Positions 53,210 through 60,946 of a stretch of DNA of 64,000 bases are shown in pieces. Source of the DNA: Pseudomonas viridiflava (lineage in GTDB: Bacteria; Pseudomonadota; Gammaproteobacteria; Pseudomonadales; Pseudomonadaceae); the NCBI RefSeq assembly GCF_900601905.1, contig NZ_UWFA01000500.1, positions 124,001 to 188,000 on the forward strand, read 5' to 3'. A program made the translations under genes and the position numbers. The first letter of the stretch is position 1. Every line of letters begins with the position of its first letter. Below the pieces are notes generated by a model that saw only the letters and a program-made list of their open reading frames with translations, had not been told where the DNA came from and ran no database searches.

Positions 53210-54343
53210 ATGAAAAGCCAAACCGTACGCCGCTGGTCCCTGATCCATACCTGGACCAGCCTGATCTGCACCCTGTTTCTGCTGATGCTGGCGATTACCG
53301 GGTTGCCGTTGATTTTCAGTCATGAAATCGACCACCTGCTGGGCAACTCTCCAGACTTCAAGGCGATGCCTGCCGATACGCCCCACTTGAATTTGCAGCA
53401 GCTGGTGGATGCCGCCCAGGCGCATCGACCGGGTGAAGTGTTGCAGTATTTCGGCTGGGAAGATGATGATCCCGACGGCGTGTGGGCGATCACGGCCAAA
53501 ACGGCCGGGACCGAGCCAAACGATTCACACTCCTTCATGCTCGATTCGCGGACCGGCCAGGCCTATGAAACGCCGTCTGCCAATGGCGGGTTCATGATGA
53601 TCATGCTGCGCCTGCACGTGGACATGTACGCAGGGTTGCCGGGCAAGTTGCTGCTGGCGTTCATGGGCCTGATGTTCGTGCTGGCGATTGTTTCCGGGAC
53701 GGTGCTGTATGCGCCGTTCATGCGCAAACTCAAATTCGCCACCGTACGCGCCGATAAATCCCGGCGCATGCGCTGGCTTGATCTGCATAACCTGATTGGC
53801 GTCGTGACCCTGACATGGGCCCTGGTGGTCGGCGTTACCGGCGTCATCAGTGCCTGCGTCGACCTGCTGATTGCGGCGTGGCGCAATGACAGTCTCGCGG
53901 CCATGGTCGCGCCTTATAAGGACGCGCCACCCTTGACCCTGCGCGCGCCCGCGACGCGGCTGGTGGAAATCGCCGAGTCCGCTGCGCCGGGCATGAAGCC
54001 CGATTTCATTGCCTTCCCCGGCACGCGCTTTTCCAGCGAACACCACTACGCGGTGTTCCTCAAAGGCAACACTCACCTGACGGCGCATCTGATTACGCCT
54101 GTGCTGATTGATGCGAAAACCCTCGACCTCACTGCCGTGGTCGAACGCCCGTGGTACATGGATGCGCTGGGCATGTCGCAACCGCTGCACTTTGGCGATT
54201 ACGGCGGCATGCCGATGAAAATCCTCTGGGCCGTGCTTGATGTGCTGACCATCATCGTTCTGGGCAGCGGTCTGTATCTGTGGTGGGTGCGCAGACGGGT
54301 GGCGCGACCTGTCGAAGATATTCAGGCGGAGGTTGTGGGTTGA
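53210..54343 (+). CDS. PepSY-domain inner-membrane protein
   Basis: A 377-residue protein with four membrane helices (about 14-38, 145-170, 195-215 and 345-365) and PepSY-type periplasmic segments with conserved histidines (HTWTSL; HEIDHLLG; LRLHVDMYAG; LDLHNLIGVV). Relatives such as FoxB act as ferric-siderophore reductases in the inner membrane. It lies after the receptor gene, as foxB does after foxA. Its end overlaps a small membrane-protein gene (TTGA). Confidence 0.85.
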   Translation: MKSQTVRRWSLIHTWTSLICTLFLLMLAITGLPLIFSHEIDHLLGNSPDFKAMPADTPHLNLQQLVDAAQAHRPGEVLQYFGWEDDDPDGVWAITAKTAGTEPNDSHSFMLDSRTGQAYETPSANGGFMMIMLRLHVDMYAGLPGKLLLAFMGLMFVLAIVSGTVLYAPFMRKLKFATVRADKSRRMRWLDLHNLIGVVTLTWALVVGVTGVISACVDLLIAAWRNDSLAAMVAPYKDAPPLTLRAPATRLVEIAESAAPGMKPDFIAFPGTRFSSEHHYAVFLKGNTHLTAHLITPVLIDAKTLDLTAVVERPWYMDALGMSQPLHFGDYGGMPMKILWAVLDVLTIIVLGSGLYLWWVRRRVARPVEDIQAEVVG

Positions 54344-54516
54344 AGCGTTCAACGTTCTGGAAGACTTTTGCCGCGCCCATCGTGATCGGCCTGCTGATTG
54401 CGGCAGGCCTGTTTGCCGCGTTACTCGGTGATGGCTGGTGGGATACGCTGGCCTGGCTGGGGATGGGAGTGGCAGCACTATTGAGTATTCGTGGCCTGCT
54501 GGTGCGCGGACGCTGA
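54340..54516 (+). CDS. Small membrane protein after the PepSY gene
   Basis: A 58-residue protein starting at TTG (54340), seven bases after GGAGG (54328-54332) and overlapping the PepSY stop by four bases. It has two hydrophobic segments (IVIGLLIAAGLFAALLG and LAWLGMGVAALLSIRGLL) and a basic C-terminus. No family is recognised. Position and coupling suggest a small subunit or stabiliser of the PepSY protein. Confidence 0.7.
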   Translation: MKRSTFWKTFAAPIVIGLLIAAGLFAALLGDGWWDTLAWLGMGVAALLSIRGLLVRGR

Positions 54517-54584
54517 AAAAGCAAAGATTGCGGACCCGCAGGACGCTGGCTAGTCTGTAGGGCTGTCCTATTCGAGGAGCACCC

Positions 54585-55214
54585 ATGTCTGCGCCGACCA
54601 TGACGTTGTACACCAACACAGCCTCACCTTTCGCTCGCAAGGTCCTCATCCTGCTTCACGAAACCGGCCAGTTGGACAGAGTGACGCTGCAACAGACGAC
54701 GCTGACCCCGGTCAATCCGGCCGCCGAGCTCAACGATGACAACCCGGCAGGTAAAATTCCCGCCCTGCGACTGGCCGATGGCAATGTGATCCACGACAGC
54801 CGGGTGATCCTCGATTACCTGGATCACCAGCATGTCGGCAACCCGCTGATCCCGCGCGATGGCTCGGCCCGCTGGCGGCGTCTGACCCTCGCGTCGCTGG
54901 CGGATGCGCTGCTGGATGCGGCGTTGCTGATTCGCTACGAACAGGTACTGCGCCCGCAAGAAAAGCACTGGGACGTATGGCTGGACAATCAGCAGGAAAA
55001 AATCGAGCGCTCGCTCAATTATTTCGAACAGGACGCGATCACTGAACTGAGCTCGGCGTTTGACGTGGCCGCCATCAGCGTGGCGGCTGCCTTGGGCTAC
55101 ATTGACTTCCGCCAACCGGACCTGGCCTGGCGCAACCGCTATCCGCGTCTGGCCAACTGGTACTTCGAAGTCAGCAAACGCCCATCGATGCAGGCGACCC
55201 AGCCTACAGTTTGA
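54585..55214 (+). CDS. Glutathione S-transferase family protein
   Basis: A 209-residue protein with an N-terminal thioredoxin-like domain (TLYTNTASPFARKVLILLHE; NPAGKIPALRLADG; DSRVILDYLD) and an all-helical C-terminal domain. The SPFARK motif supplies the catalytic serine region. GAGGAG precedes the start. The substrate is unknown and no linked gene gives a hint. Confidence 0.88.
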   Translation: MSAPTMTLYTNTASPFARKVLILLHETGQLDRVTLQQTTLTPVNPAAELNDDNPAGKIPALRLADGNVIHDSRVILDYLDHQHVGNPLIPRDGSARWRRLTLASLADALLDAALLIRYEQVLRPQEKHWDVWLDNQQEKIERSLNYFEQDAITELSSAFDVAAISVAAALGYIDFRQPDLAWRNRYPRLANWYFEVSKRPSMQATQPTV

Positions 55215-55235
55215 AATGTAGGAGCACTGCTGAAT

Positions 55236-55328
55236 CTGTGGGAGCAAGCTCGCTTGCGAAGACGATTTTTCAGGCGCAAATGATGTGTCGTCTGTAATGG
55301 CCTCTTCGCGACCAAGCTCGCTCCCACT
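55236..55328. repeat. REPIN with swapped bases in the left hairpin
   Basis: The left arm has GGAGCAAGCTCGCTTGCGAA, the right arm CGCGACCAAGCTCGCTCCCA. The left hairpin keeps pairing with A-T where others have G-C. Confidence 0.85.
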
Positions 55329-55380
55329 GGAGAAGCATGATCTATGTTGGGGCGAGGCTTGTACGCGAATGATGCGCAGA

Positions 55381-55474
55381 ACCTGTGGGAGCAAGCTTGC
55401 TTGCGAAGGCGGTGTTCGGGCGCAGGTGATGTGTCTGGTGTAATGGCCTCTTCGCGAGCAAGCTCGCTCCCACG
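55381..55474. repeat. REPIN
   Basis: The left arm is ACCTGTGGGAGCAAGCTTGC, the right arm GCGAGCAAGCTCGCTCCCAC. The two arms are of different core types. Confidence 0.88.
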
Positions 55475-55497
55475 GGGCTTGGTTATATGTGCGGATT

Positions 55498-55572
55498 TGT
55501 AGGAGCTGCCGCAGGCTGCGAAAACGGTCCACCTGACACACCGCCGTTCGCAGCCTTCGGCACCTCCTACAA
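55498..55572. repeat. Inverted repeat of GCAGGCTGCGAA type
   Basis: TTGTAGGAGCTGCCGCAGGC and GCCTTCGGCACCTCCTACAA form an imperfect inverted pair. It is the only element of this core type in the window. Confidence 0.8.
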
Positions 55573-55581
55573 GGAATTGCG

Positions 55582-57432
55582 TCAGACAGCCCCATCAATC
55601 ACCTTGCGGTAAAACGCCCATTCCTTCTCCAGCGCATCCGCCTGGTTGACCGCCTTGCGGAAGCCATGGCGTTCGTCTGCGTAGAAGTGGCCTTCGGCGG
55701 GGATGCCTTTGGCTTGCAGGGCGGCAAGCATCGCGCGGGTTTGCTCCGGGACTACGACGGCGTCCAGCTCGCCCTGGAAAAAAATCACCGGCACGCGAAT
55801 GTTTCCGGCATGCAATAACGGCGTGCGGGCGTGGTAGCGATCCAGATCTTCTTCGGGATCGCCAATCAACCAGTCCAGGTAATCGCTCTCGAATTTATGC
55901 GTGGCCTTGGCCAGTGCAATCGGATCGCTGACCCCATACAGGCTGGCGCCTGCGCGGAACACATTGTGAAAAGCCAGGGCACACAAGGTGGTATAGCCGC
56001 CTGCGCTGCCGCCACGAATAAACGCTTGCTCCGGGTTGATCACGCCGCGCTCAGCCAGATGCCGGACCACCGCGCAGGCGTCCTCGACATCCGCAACGCC
56101 CCAGTTCAGGTGCAGGCTCTGCCGATACTCACGACCATAGCCACTGCTGCCGTGATAGTTGAGGTCGGCAACGGCGAAACCACGTTGGGTCCAGTATTGG
56201 ATCTTCGGGTCCAGCACCGGGTAGCACGCTGATGTCGGGCCACCGTGAATGAACACCACCAACGGCGGCGTCTCGGTCGTGTTCATCGCCGGATAGAAGT
56301 AACCATGCGCTTCGCCATCGCCGCTTTTGTAGCGCAGGGTTTGCGGACGGCTGATCTGCTCGGGGGACAGGGGCGCCACTCCGCCAGCCAGGACCTTGAC
56401 GCTATGGTCTTTGCGACTGATCGCCAGCACCGCAGACGGGCTGACGGCTGAGGCCGCGATGCAGTAGACATGTTGATCATCCACCGCGAGGTTGCGGAAG
56501 CGGCTGTACTCGCCGCTGAAGTCCTGCAACGTGCCGTGGCTGTCGCGCATGCCCAGCACTCCGACGCCGTTTTCCGACCAGGTCGCCAGGTAAGCGCCGT
56601 TCTGCATAGGCAACCAGCTGCGACCGGCCAATTGCCAAGGCGCCGGGGCGTGGTCGGCGTCGCTGGCCTTGAGGTGAGTCAGGCCAAACGAGCCTTCGAC
56701 GCAGGGTTGCCAGTAACCGCCCTGATCACTCAGGCAATACAGGCGACCCATGGCATCAAAGCGGGCTTGCTGGATGGATTCCTCTTCACGATCCCCCGCC
56801 AGGCAGCGCGGCTCGGACCAGCCACCGGTCGCCTGGCGCTTGCTGCTCATCAGCAACGTGCTGGTCCAGGGTTGGTGCGGCTTCTGCCACTCAATCCAGG
56901 CCAGGCGCTGACCATCCGGGCTCAGGGTGGGCGATGCGTAAAAATCCGCCCCACGGGCCAGGACCAGACGCTTGCCATTGGCAACGTCGATGCTGACCAG
57001 TTGATGGGTGTCCTTGTCTTCTTCGACGGCGAGGATCTGGCCATTGGCAAACAACAGGTCGCCGAAGCGTTTTTTGCCGGTGGTGATGGCTTCAGGCAGG
57101 CCTTCTTCTTCGAACTCATCCCAGACCAAAGGCTGGCGATACAGCTGCTGATCGGTTTCGTTGACGAACACCAGAGCGTCTTCGGTCAGGCAGAACGAGC
57201 CGCCGCCGTATTCATAGACGCGGCTGCGGACGCTGAAGCCGTCCGGCGTCAGGCAGGTCAGCGTTTCTTCAAACCAGCGCCAGATGCGGCTTGCGCCATC
57301 TTCGGGCCGGTATTCACTCCAGAACAGTCCCAATGGGCTGACCGCCAGCTCGGCGAAATCGACCCCGGCGGCGACAGCCTGAGCGGCATTGAAGGTGTCA
57401 GGATTTGGCGATAAGGCGCGAGTTTCGGTCAT
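55582..57432 (-). CDS. S9 family peptidase of the pqq cluster (PqqM-like)
   Basis: A 616-residue prolyl-oligopeptidase-type enzyme. A beta-propeller forms about residues 1-360; the hydrolase domain has the nucleophile in RGGSAGGYTTLCAL, the acid in QGELDAVV and the histidine in DERHGF. The ATG at 57432 lies within the last 35 bases of pqqE, so the two are coupled. In P. fluorescens-type pqq clusters a gene of this kind is called pqqM; a role in processing PqqA or its products is possible but not shown. Confidence 0.85.
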   Translation of the reverse strand: MTETRALSPNPDTFNAAQAVAAGVDFAELAVSPLGLFWSEYRPEDGASRIWRWFEETLTCLTPDGFSVRSRVYEYGGGSFCLTEDALVFVNETDQQLYRQPLVWDEFEEEGLPEAITTGKKRFGDLLFANGQILAVEEDKDTHQLVSIDVANGKRLVLARGADFYASPTLSPDGQRLAWIEWQKPHQPWTSTLLMSSKRQATGGWSEPRCLAGDREEESIQQARFDAMGRLYCLSDQGGYWQPCVEGSFGLTHLKASDADHAPAPWQLAGRSWLPMQNGAYLATWSENGVGVLGMRDSHGTLQDFSGEYSRFRNLAVDDQHVYCIAASAVSPSAVLAISRKDHSVKVLAGGVAPLSPEQISRPQTLRYKSGDGEAHGYFYPAMNTTETPPLVVFIHGGPTSACYPVLDPKIQYWTQRGFAVADLNYHGSSGYGREYRQSLHLNWGVADVEDACAVVRHLAERGVINPEQAFIRGGSAGGYTTLCALAFHNVFRAGASLYGVSDPIALAKATHKFESDYLDWLIGDPEEDLDRYHARTPLLHAGNIRVPVIFFQGELDAVVVPEQTRAMLAALQAKGIPAEGHFYADERHGFRKAVNQADALEKEWAFYRKVIDGAV

Positions 57433-58564
57433 TGCGAAAGGCCAGCTGCTCAATGGTTTGAGTAGCATACTCGGCTTCTTCGCGGGCCTGAACAATCATC
57501 CCGTGATGGGGCGATTTGCTACATACCGGATCAGCATTGGCGGCATCGCCGGTGAGCATGAATGCCTGGCAGCGGCAGCCGCCGAAATCCTTTTCCTTCT
57601 CGTCGCAGGAGCGGCACGGCTCGGGCATCCAGTCGTAACCCCGGTAACGGTTGAAACCAAACGAGTCGTACCAGATGTGCTGCATGGTGTGTTCGCGCAC
57701 ATTGGGAAACTGCACCGGCATTTGCCGCGCGCCGTGGCAAGGCAGGGCAGTGCCATCGGGCGTGACGGTGAGGAAGATATTGCCCCATCCGTTCATACAG
57801 GCCTTCGGGCGTTCCTCGTAATAGTCGGGGGTGACGAAGATCAGCTTGCACGGATGATTTTCGGCAGCCAGCTTGGCACGGTACTCGTTGGTGACCCGCT
57901 CTGCGCGCACCAACTGGTCTTTGGTGGGCAACAAACCTTCACGGTTAAGGTGCGCCCAGCCATAGAACTGACAGGTTGCCAGCTCGACGAAATCCGCTTC
58001 GAGGGCGATGCACAGCTCGATGATTTTATCGATCTTGTCGATGTTATGCCGGTGGGTGACGAAGTTAAGCACCATCGGGTAGCCATGTTTTTTCACCGCT
58101 CGGGCCATTTCCAGCTTTTGCGCGAAGGCTTTTTTCGAACCGGCGAGCATGTTGTTCACTTGCTCGTCACTGGCCTGGAAGCTGATCTGGATGTGATCCA
58201 GGCCGGCCTCTTTGAAGTCGATGATCTTCTGCTCGGTGAGGCCGATGCCCGACGTGATCAAATTGGTGTAGTAACCCAGGCGTCGGGCCTCGGCGATCAG
58301 TTCGGCCAGGTCCTGACGCACCAGCGGTTCGCCGCCGGAAAAACCGATCTGCGCCGCACCCATCTGCCGCGCTTCGCCCATGACCTTGAACCACTGCTCG
58401 GTGCTCAACTCCTGACCTTGTTTGGCGAAATCCAGCGGGTTGGAGCAGTACGGGCACTGCAGCGGGCAGCGATAGGTCAGCTCGGCCAGCAGCCACAGCG
58501 GCAGACCGACCTCCGGTTTGGGCGGCATCTTCAGAGCTGGCGAGGCGGTGCTCGACTCAGGCAA
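57398..58564 (-). CDS. pqqE: PqqA peptide cyclase (radical SAM)
   Basis: A 388-residue enzyme that joins Glu and Tyr of PqqA. The radical-SAM motif is CPLQCPYC (Cx3Cx2C), followed by SGGEPLVR. The SPASM region near the C-terminus has CMNGWG, PCHGAR, CRSCDEKEKDFGGCRCQ and VCSKSPHH. The start is uncertain: the TTG at 58564 overlaps the pqqD end and gives normal length; the ATG at 58528 is an alternative; the first in-frame ATG at 58612 lies deep in pqqD. Confidence 0.93.
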   Translation of the reverse strand: MPESSTASPALKMPPKPEVGLPLWLLAELTYRCPLQCPYCSNPLDFAKQGQELSTEQWFKVMGEARQMGAAQIGFSGGEPLVRQDLAELIAEARRLGYYTNLITSGIGLTEQKIIDFKEAGLDHIQISFQASDEQVNNMLAGSKKAFAQKLEMARAVKKHGYPMVLNFVTHRHNIDKIDKIIELCIALEADFVELATCQFYGWAHLNREGLLPTKDQLVRAERVTNEYRAKLAAENHPCKLIFVTPDYYEERPKACMNGWGNIFLTVTPDGTALPCHGARQMPVQFPNVREHTMQHIWYDSFGFNRYRGYDWMPEPCRSCDEKEKDFGGCRCQAFMLTGDAANADPVCSKSPHHGMIVQAREEAEYATQTIEQLAFRNDRNSRLIAKS

Positions 58565-58832
58565 GGTCGATCCAGTGTTCGGCACGGGCCACCTCCATGA
58601 ATTGCTCGACATCGGTGCCGAGTTCGGGAAAGCCTGGGAACTGCTCGCTCAGGTCCTCGATGATCGCGTTCACAGTGCGCTGGCCATCGATCAGGCCGCC
58701 AATGGCGCTGGCGCTTTCGTTCAGTTTGATCATGCCTTCGGGGTAGAGCAGCACATGGCCGTTCTGCGCCGGTTCGAACTGGAAGCGATAGCCGCGACGC
58801 CAGCTTGGAGTTTGTTGTCGATCAAAGCTCAT
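58557..58832 (-). CDS. pqqD: PqqA-binding chaperone PqqD
   Basis: A 91-residue protein that presents PqqA to PqqE. PSWRRGYRFQFEPAQNGHVLLYPEGMIKLNESA and the C-terminal EQFMEVARAEHWI are typical. Its start overlaps the pqqC stop by four bases and its end overlaps the likely pqqE start. Confidence 0.95.
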   Translation of the reverse strand: MSFDRQQTPSWRRGYRFQFEPAQNGHVLLYPEGMIKLNESASAIGGLIDGQRTVNAIIEDLSEQFPGFPELGTDVEQFMEVARAEHWIDLA

Positions 58833-59584
58833 AGGGCAATCCCCTTATGCCAGATCCGTTGGTCGGTCACGCTGTGATAAGGCGGGCGGTTCAGCTCGTA
58901 AGCCATGCTCATGGCGTCCAGCATGCTCCACAAGATGTCGAGTTTGAACTGCAGGATTTCCAGCATGCGCTGCTGGCCTTCGTAAGTGGTGTAGTGCTGC
59001 AACGTGATCGCCAGGCCATGCTCCACATCGCGGCGAGCCTGGCCCAGGCGGGTGCGGAAATATTCATAGCCCGCTGGATCAATCCACGGGTAGTGCTGCG
59101 GCCAGCTGTCCAGGCGCGACTGGTGGATTTGCGGAGCGAACAGTTCGGTCAGCGAGCTGCTGGCGGCTTCCTGCCAGTTGGCGCGGCGAGCAAAGTTGAC
59201 GTAGGCGTCCACGGCAAAGCGCACGCCGGGCAAGACCAGTTCTTGCGAACGCAGTTGATCCGGGTCCAGCCCCACCGCCTGACCCAGACGCAGCCAGGCT
59301 TCGATGCCGCCATCTTCACCGGGGGCACCGTCATGATCCAGCAGACGCTGAATCCACTCACGACGGATTTCACGGTCCGGGCAGTTGGCCAGAATCGCTG
59401 CGTCCTTGAGGGGGATGTTCACCTGGTAGTAGAAGCGGTTGGCGACCCAGCCCTGAATCTGCTCGCGGGTCGCCCGGCCTTCATACATCGCCACGTGGTA
59501 CGGGTGATAGATGTGGTAATACGCGCCCTTGGCACGCAAGGCCTGTTCGAATTCAGCGGTGGACAGCGGCGTTGCTTCGCTCAT
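58829..59584 (-). CDS. pqqC: Pyrroloquinoline-quinone synthase
   Basis: A 251-residue all-helical oxidase that performs the final ring closure and oxidation to PQQ. YHIYHPYHVAMYEGRATREQIQGWVANRFYYQ at the N-terminus and a LQHYTTYEGQQRM stretch carry the conserved active-site His, Tyr and Arg. It is separated from pqqB by 131 bp that contain a REPIN. Confidence 0.96.
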   Translation of the reverse strand: MSEATPLSTAEFEQALRAKGAYYHIYHPYHVAMYEGRATREQIQGWVANRFYYQVNIPLKDAAILANCPDREIRREWIQRLLDHDGAPGEDGGIEAWLRLGQAVGLDPDQLRSQELVLPGVRFAVDAYVNFARRANWQEAASSSLTELFAPQIHQSRLDSWPQHYPWIDPAGYEYFRTRLGQARRDVEHGLAITLQHYTTYEGQQRMLEILQFKLDILWSMLDAMSMAYELNRPPYHSVTDQRIWHKGIAL

Positions 59585-59612
59585 GTCGGCTCCTGGTCAA
59601 GATTGGCACGGT

Positions 59613-59698
59613 CCTGTGGGAGCGAGCTTGCTCGCGAAGGGGCCGGTACATTTTCTGTGCTTGAAACTACGTCTTCGCGAGCAAGCTCGCTCTCACAG
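59613..59698. repeat. REPIN between pqqB and pqqC
   Basis: Arms CCTGTGGGAGCGAGCTTGCT and AGCAAGCTCGCTCTCACAG, one mismatch. It interrupts the pqq operon and can form a stable mRNA structure between two genes. Confidence 0.9.
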
Positions 59699-59715
59699 TT
59701 AGATCTCATGGCTCT

Positions 59716-60627
59716 CTAAAGCTCAATACTCATCCCATCAAACGCCACTTCGACGTTACGCCGTGCCAGTTCGGCGCGCTCGGGGGAGTCTTCGTCAAGG
59801 ATCGGGTTGGTGTTGTTGATGTGGATGAGCACCTTGCGCTGCTCGGGCAGGCGCTCCAGAACTTCGAGCATGCCGCCGGGACCGTTCTGCGCCAGGTGGC
59901 CCATTTCCGTGCCGGTGCGGGTGCCGACGCCGCGGCGCTGCATTTCGTCGTCGTCCCACATTGTGCCGTCCACCAGCAGGCAGTCCGCGGCTGTCATTTT
60001 TTCCATCAGTGCGTCATCCACCTTGCCCAGCCCTGGCGCATAGAACAGCTTGCCGCCGGTTTTGAGGTCTTCGACCATCAGGCCAATATTGTCGCCCGGG
60101 TGCGGGTCGAAACGGTGTGGCGAATAGGGCGGCGCTGCGCTGCGCAACGGGAAAGGCGTGAAGCGCAGGTTCGGGCACGCCGGGATCACAAAGCTGCCTT
60201 GGAGCTCGATGCGGTTCCAGTTCAGGCCGCCGTTCCAGTGCTTGAGCATGGTGAACAGCGGGAAGCCGGTGCTGAGGTCTTCGTGAACCATGTCGGTACA
60301 CCAGACTTGATGCGGGCAACCTTCGCGCAGGCTGAGCAAGCCGGTGGTGTGGTCGATCTGGCTGTCCATCAGGATGATGGCGCTGATGCCGGTATCACGC
60401 AGGGCCCGGCCTGGCTGCATCGGCGCAAAACCTGCGAGCTGCGCGCGGATGTCCGGCGAGGCGTTGCACAGCACCCAGTTGACGCCGTCATCGGAGAGCG
60501 CGATAGACGATTGCGTGCGGGCGTGGGCGCGCAGGCTGCCATCGCGAAACTCGGCGCAGTTCACGCAGTTGCAGTTCCACTGCGGGAAGCCGCCGCCAGC
60601 AGCGGAACCTAGAATCTGGATGTACAT
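59716..60627 (-). CDS. pqqB: PQQ biosynthesis protein PqqB
   Basis: A 303-residue metallo-beta-lactamase-fold protein with the start MYIQILGSAAGGGFPQWNCNC and metal ligands in ILMDSQIDHTTGLLSLRE and VDGTMWDDDEM. It hydroxylates the cross-linked Glu-Tyr intermediate. It lies 94 bp after pqqA, beyond an attenuator-like hairpin. Confidence 0.95.
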   Translation of the reverse strand: MYIQILGSAAGGGFPQWNCNCVNCAEFRDGSLRAHARTQSSIALSDDGVNWVLCNASPDIRAQLAGFAPMQPGRALRDTGISAIILMDSQIDHTTGLLSLREGCPHQVWCTDMVHEDLSTGFPLFTMLKHWNGGLNWNRIELQGSFVIPACPNLRFTPFPLRSAAPPYSPHRFDPHPGDNIGLMVEDLKTGGKLFYAPGLGKVDDALMEKMTAADCLLVDGTMWDDDEMQRRGVGTRTGTEMGHLAQNGPGGMLEVLERLPEQRKVLIHINNTNPILDEDSPERAELARRNVEVAFDGMSIEL

Positions 60628-60680
60628 GTCAGCTCCGTTGGGGAGGCGTGTTCAAAAATAAAGAAAGTGCCATAACCATA

Positions 60681-60708
60681 AAAAAAGCCCCGGCGAACCG
60701 AGGCTTTG
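60681..60708 (-). terminator. Hairpin terminator/attenuator between pqqA and pqqB
   Basis: On the minus strand AAAGCCTCGG, loop TTCG, CCGGGGCTTT then TTTT: a stem of about nine pairs with a U-run, 14 bases after pqqA. It would let pqqA be made in excess over the enzymes. Confidence 0.85.
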
Positions 60709-60721
60709 CACCGCGTTGTCA

Positions 60722-60793
60722 TCAACGGCTTGCGAAGTACATGGTGACTTCGAAACCGATACGCAGATCAGTGTAAGCAGGTTTGGTCCACAT
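60722..60793 (-). CDS. pqqA: PQQ precursor peptide PqqA
   Basis: A 23-residue peptide, too short for most gene finders. The start follows AAGGAG. It reads MWTKPAYTDLRIGFEVTMYF followed by ASR. Glu15 and Tyr19 in EVTMY are the two residues joined by PqqE to make PQQ, and their spacing matches the family. The gene heads the pqqABCDE run. Confidence 0.97.
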   Translation of the reverse strand: MWTKPAYTDLRIGFEVTMYFASR

Positions 60794-60920
60794 AAAAGAC
60801 TCCTTCTGGGTGATTGCAGCGGTGGGTGGTAAATCGTTAGTACCTCTGCAAAGAGATACGTTCGATGCTCAAGCCGCTATGTTACTTAATTTAACAATTG
60901 CTGACTGTCGAATTCAGGAA

Positions 60921-60939
60921 CAAAGCTGTTGCAGCTTTG
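60921..60939 (-). terminator. Hairpin after pqqF
   Basis: CAAAGCTG and CAGCTTTG pair around a three-base loop just after the pqqF stop; only a short TTCC follows. It probably marks the end of the pqqF transcript, leaving pqqA with its own promoter in the AT-rich stretch at 60800-60915. Confidence 0.5.
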
Positions 60940-60946
60940 GTAATGA

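Larger units (their letters stand above)
55215..55581. other. Intergenic region with three inverted repeats
   Basis: This 367-bp gap between convergent genes consists almost entirely of three REP-type elements (55236-55328, 55381-55474 and 55498-55572). No gene was found. Confidence 0.8.
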
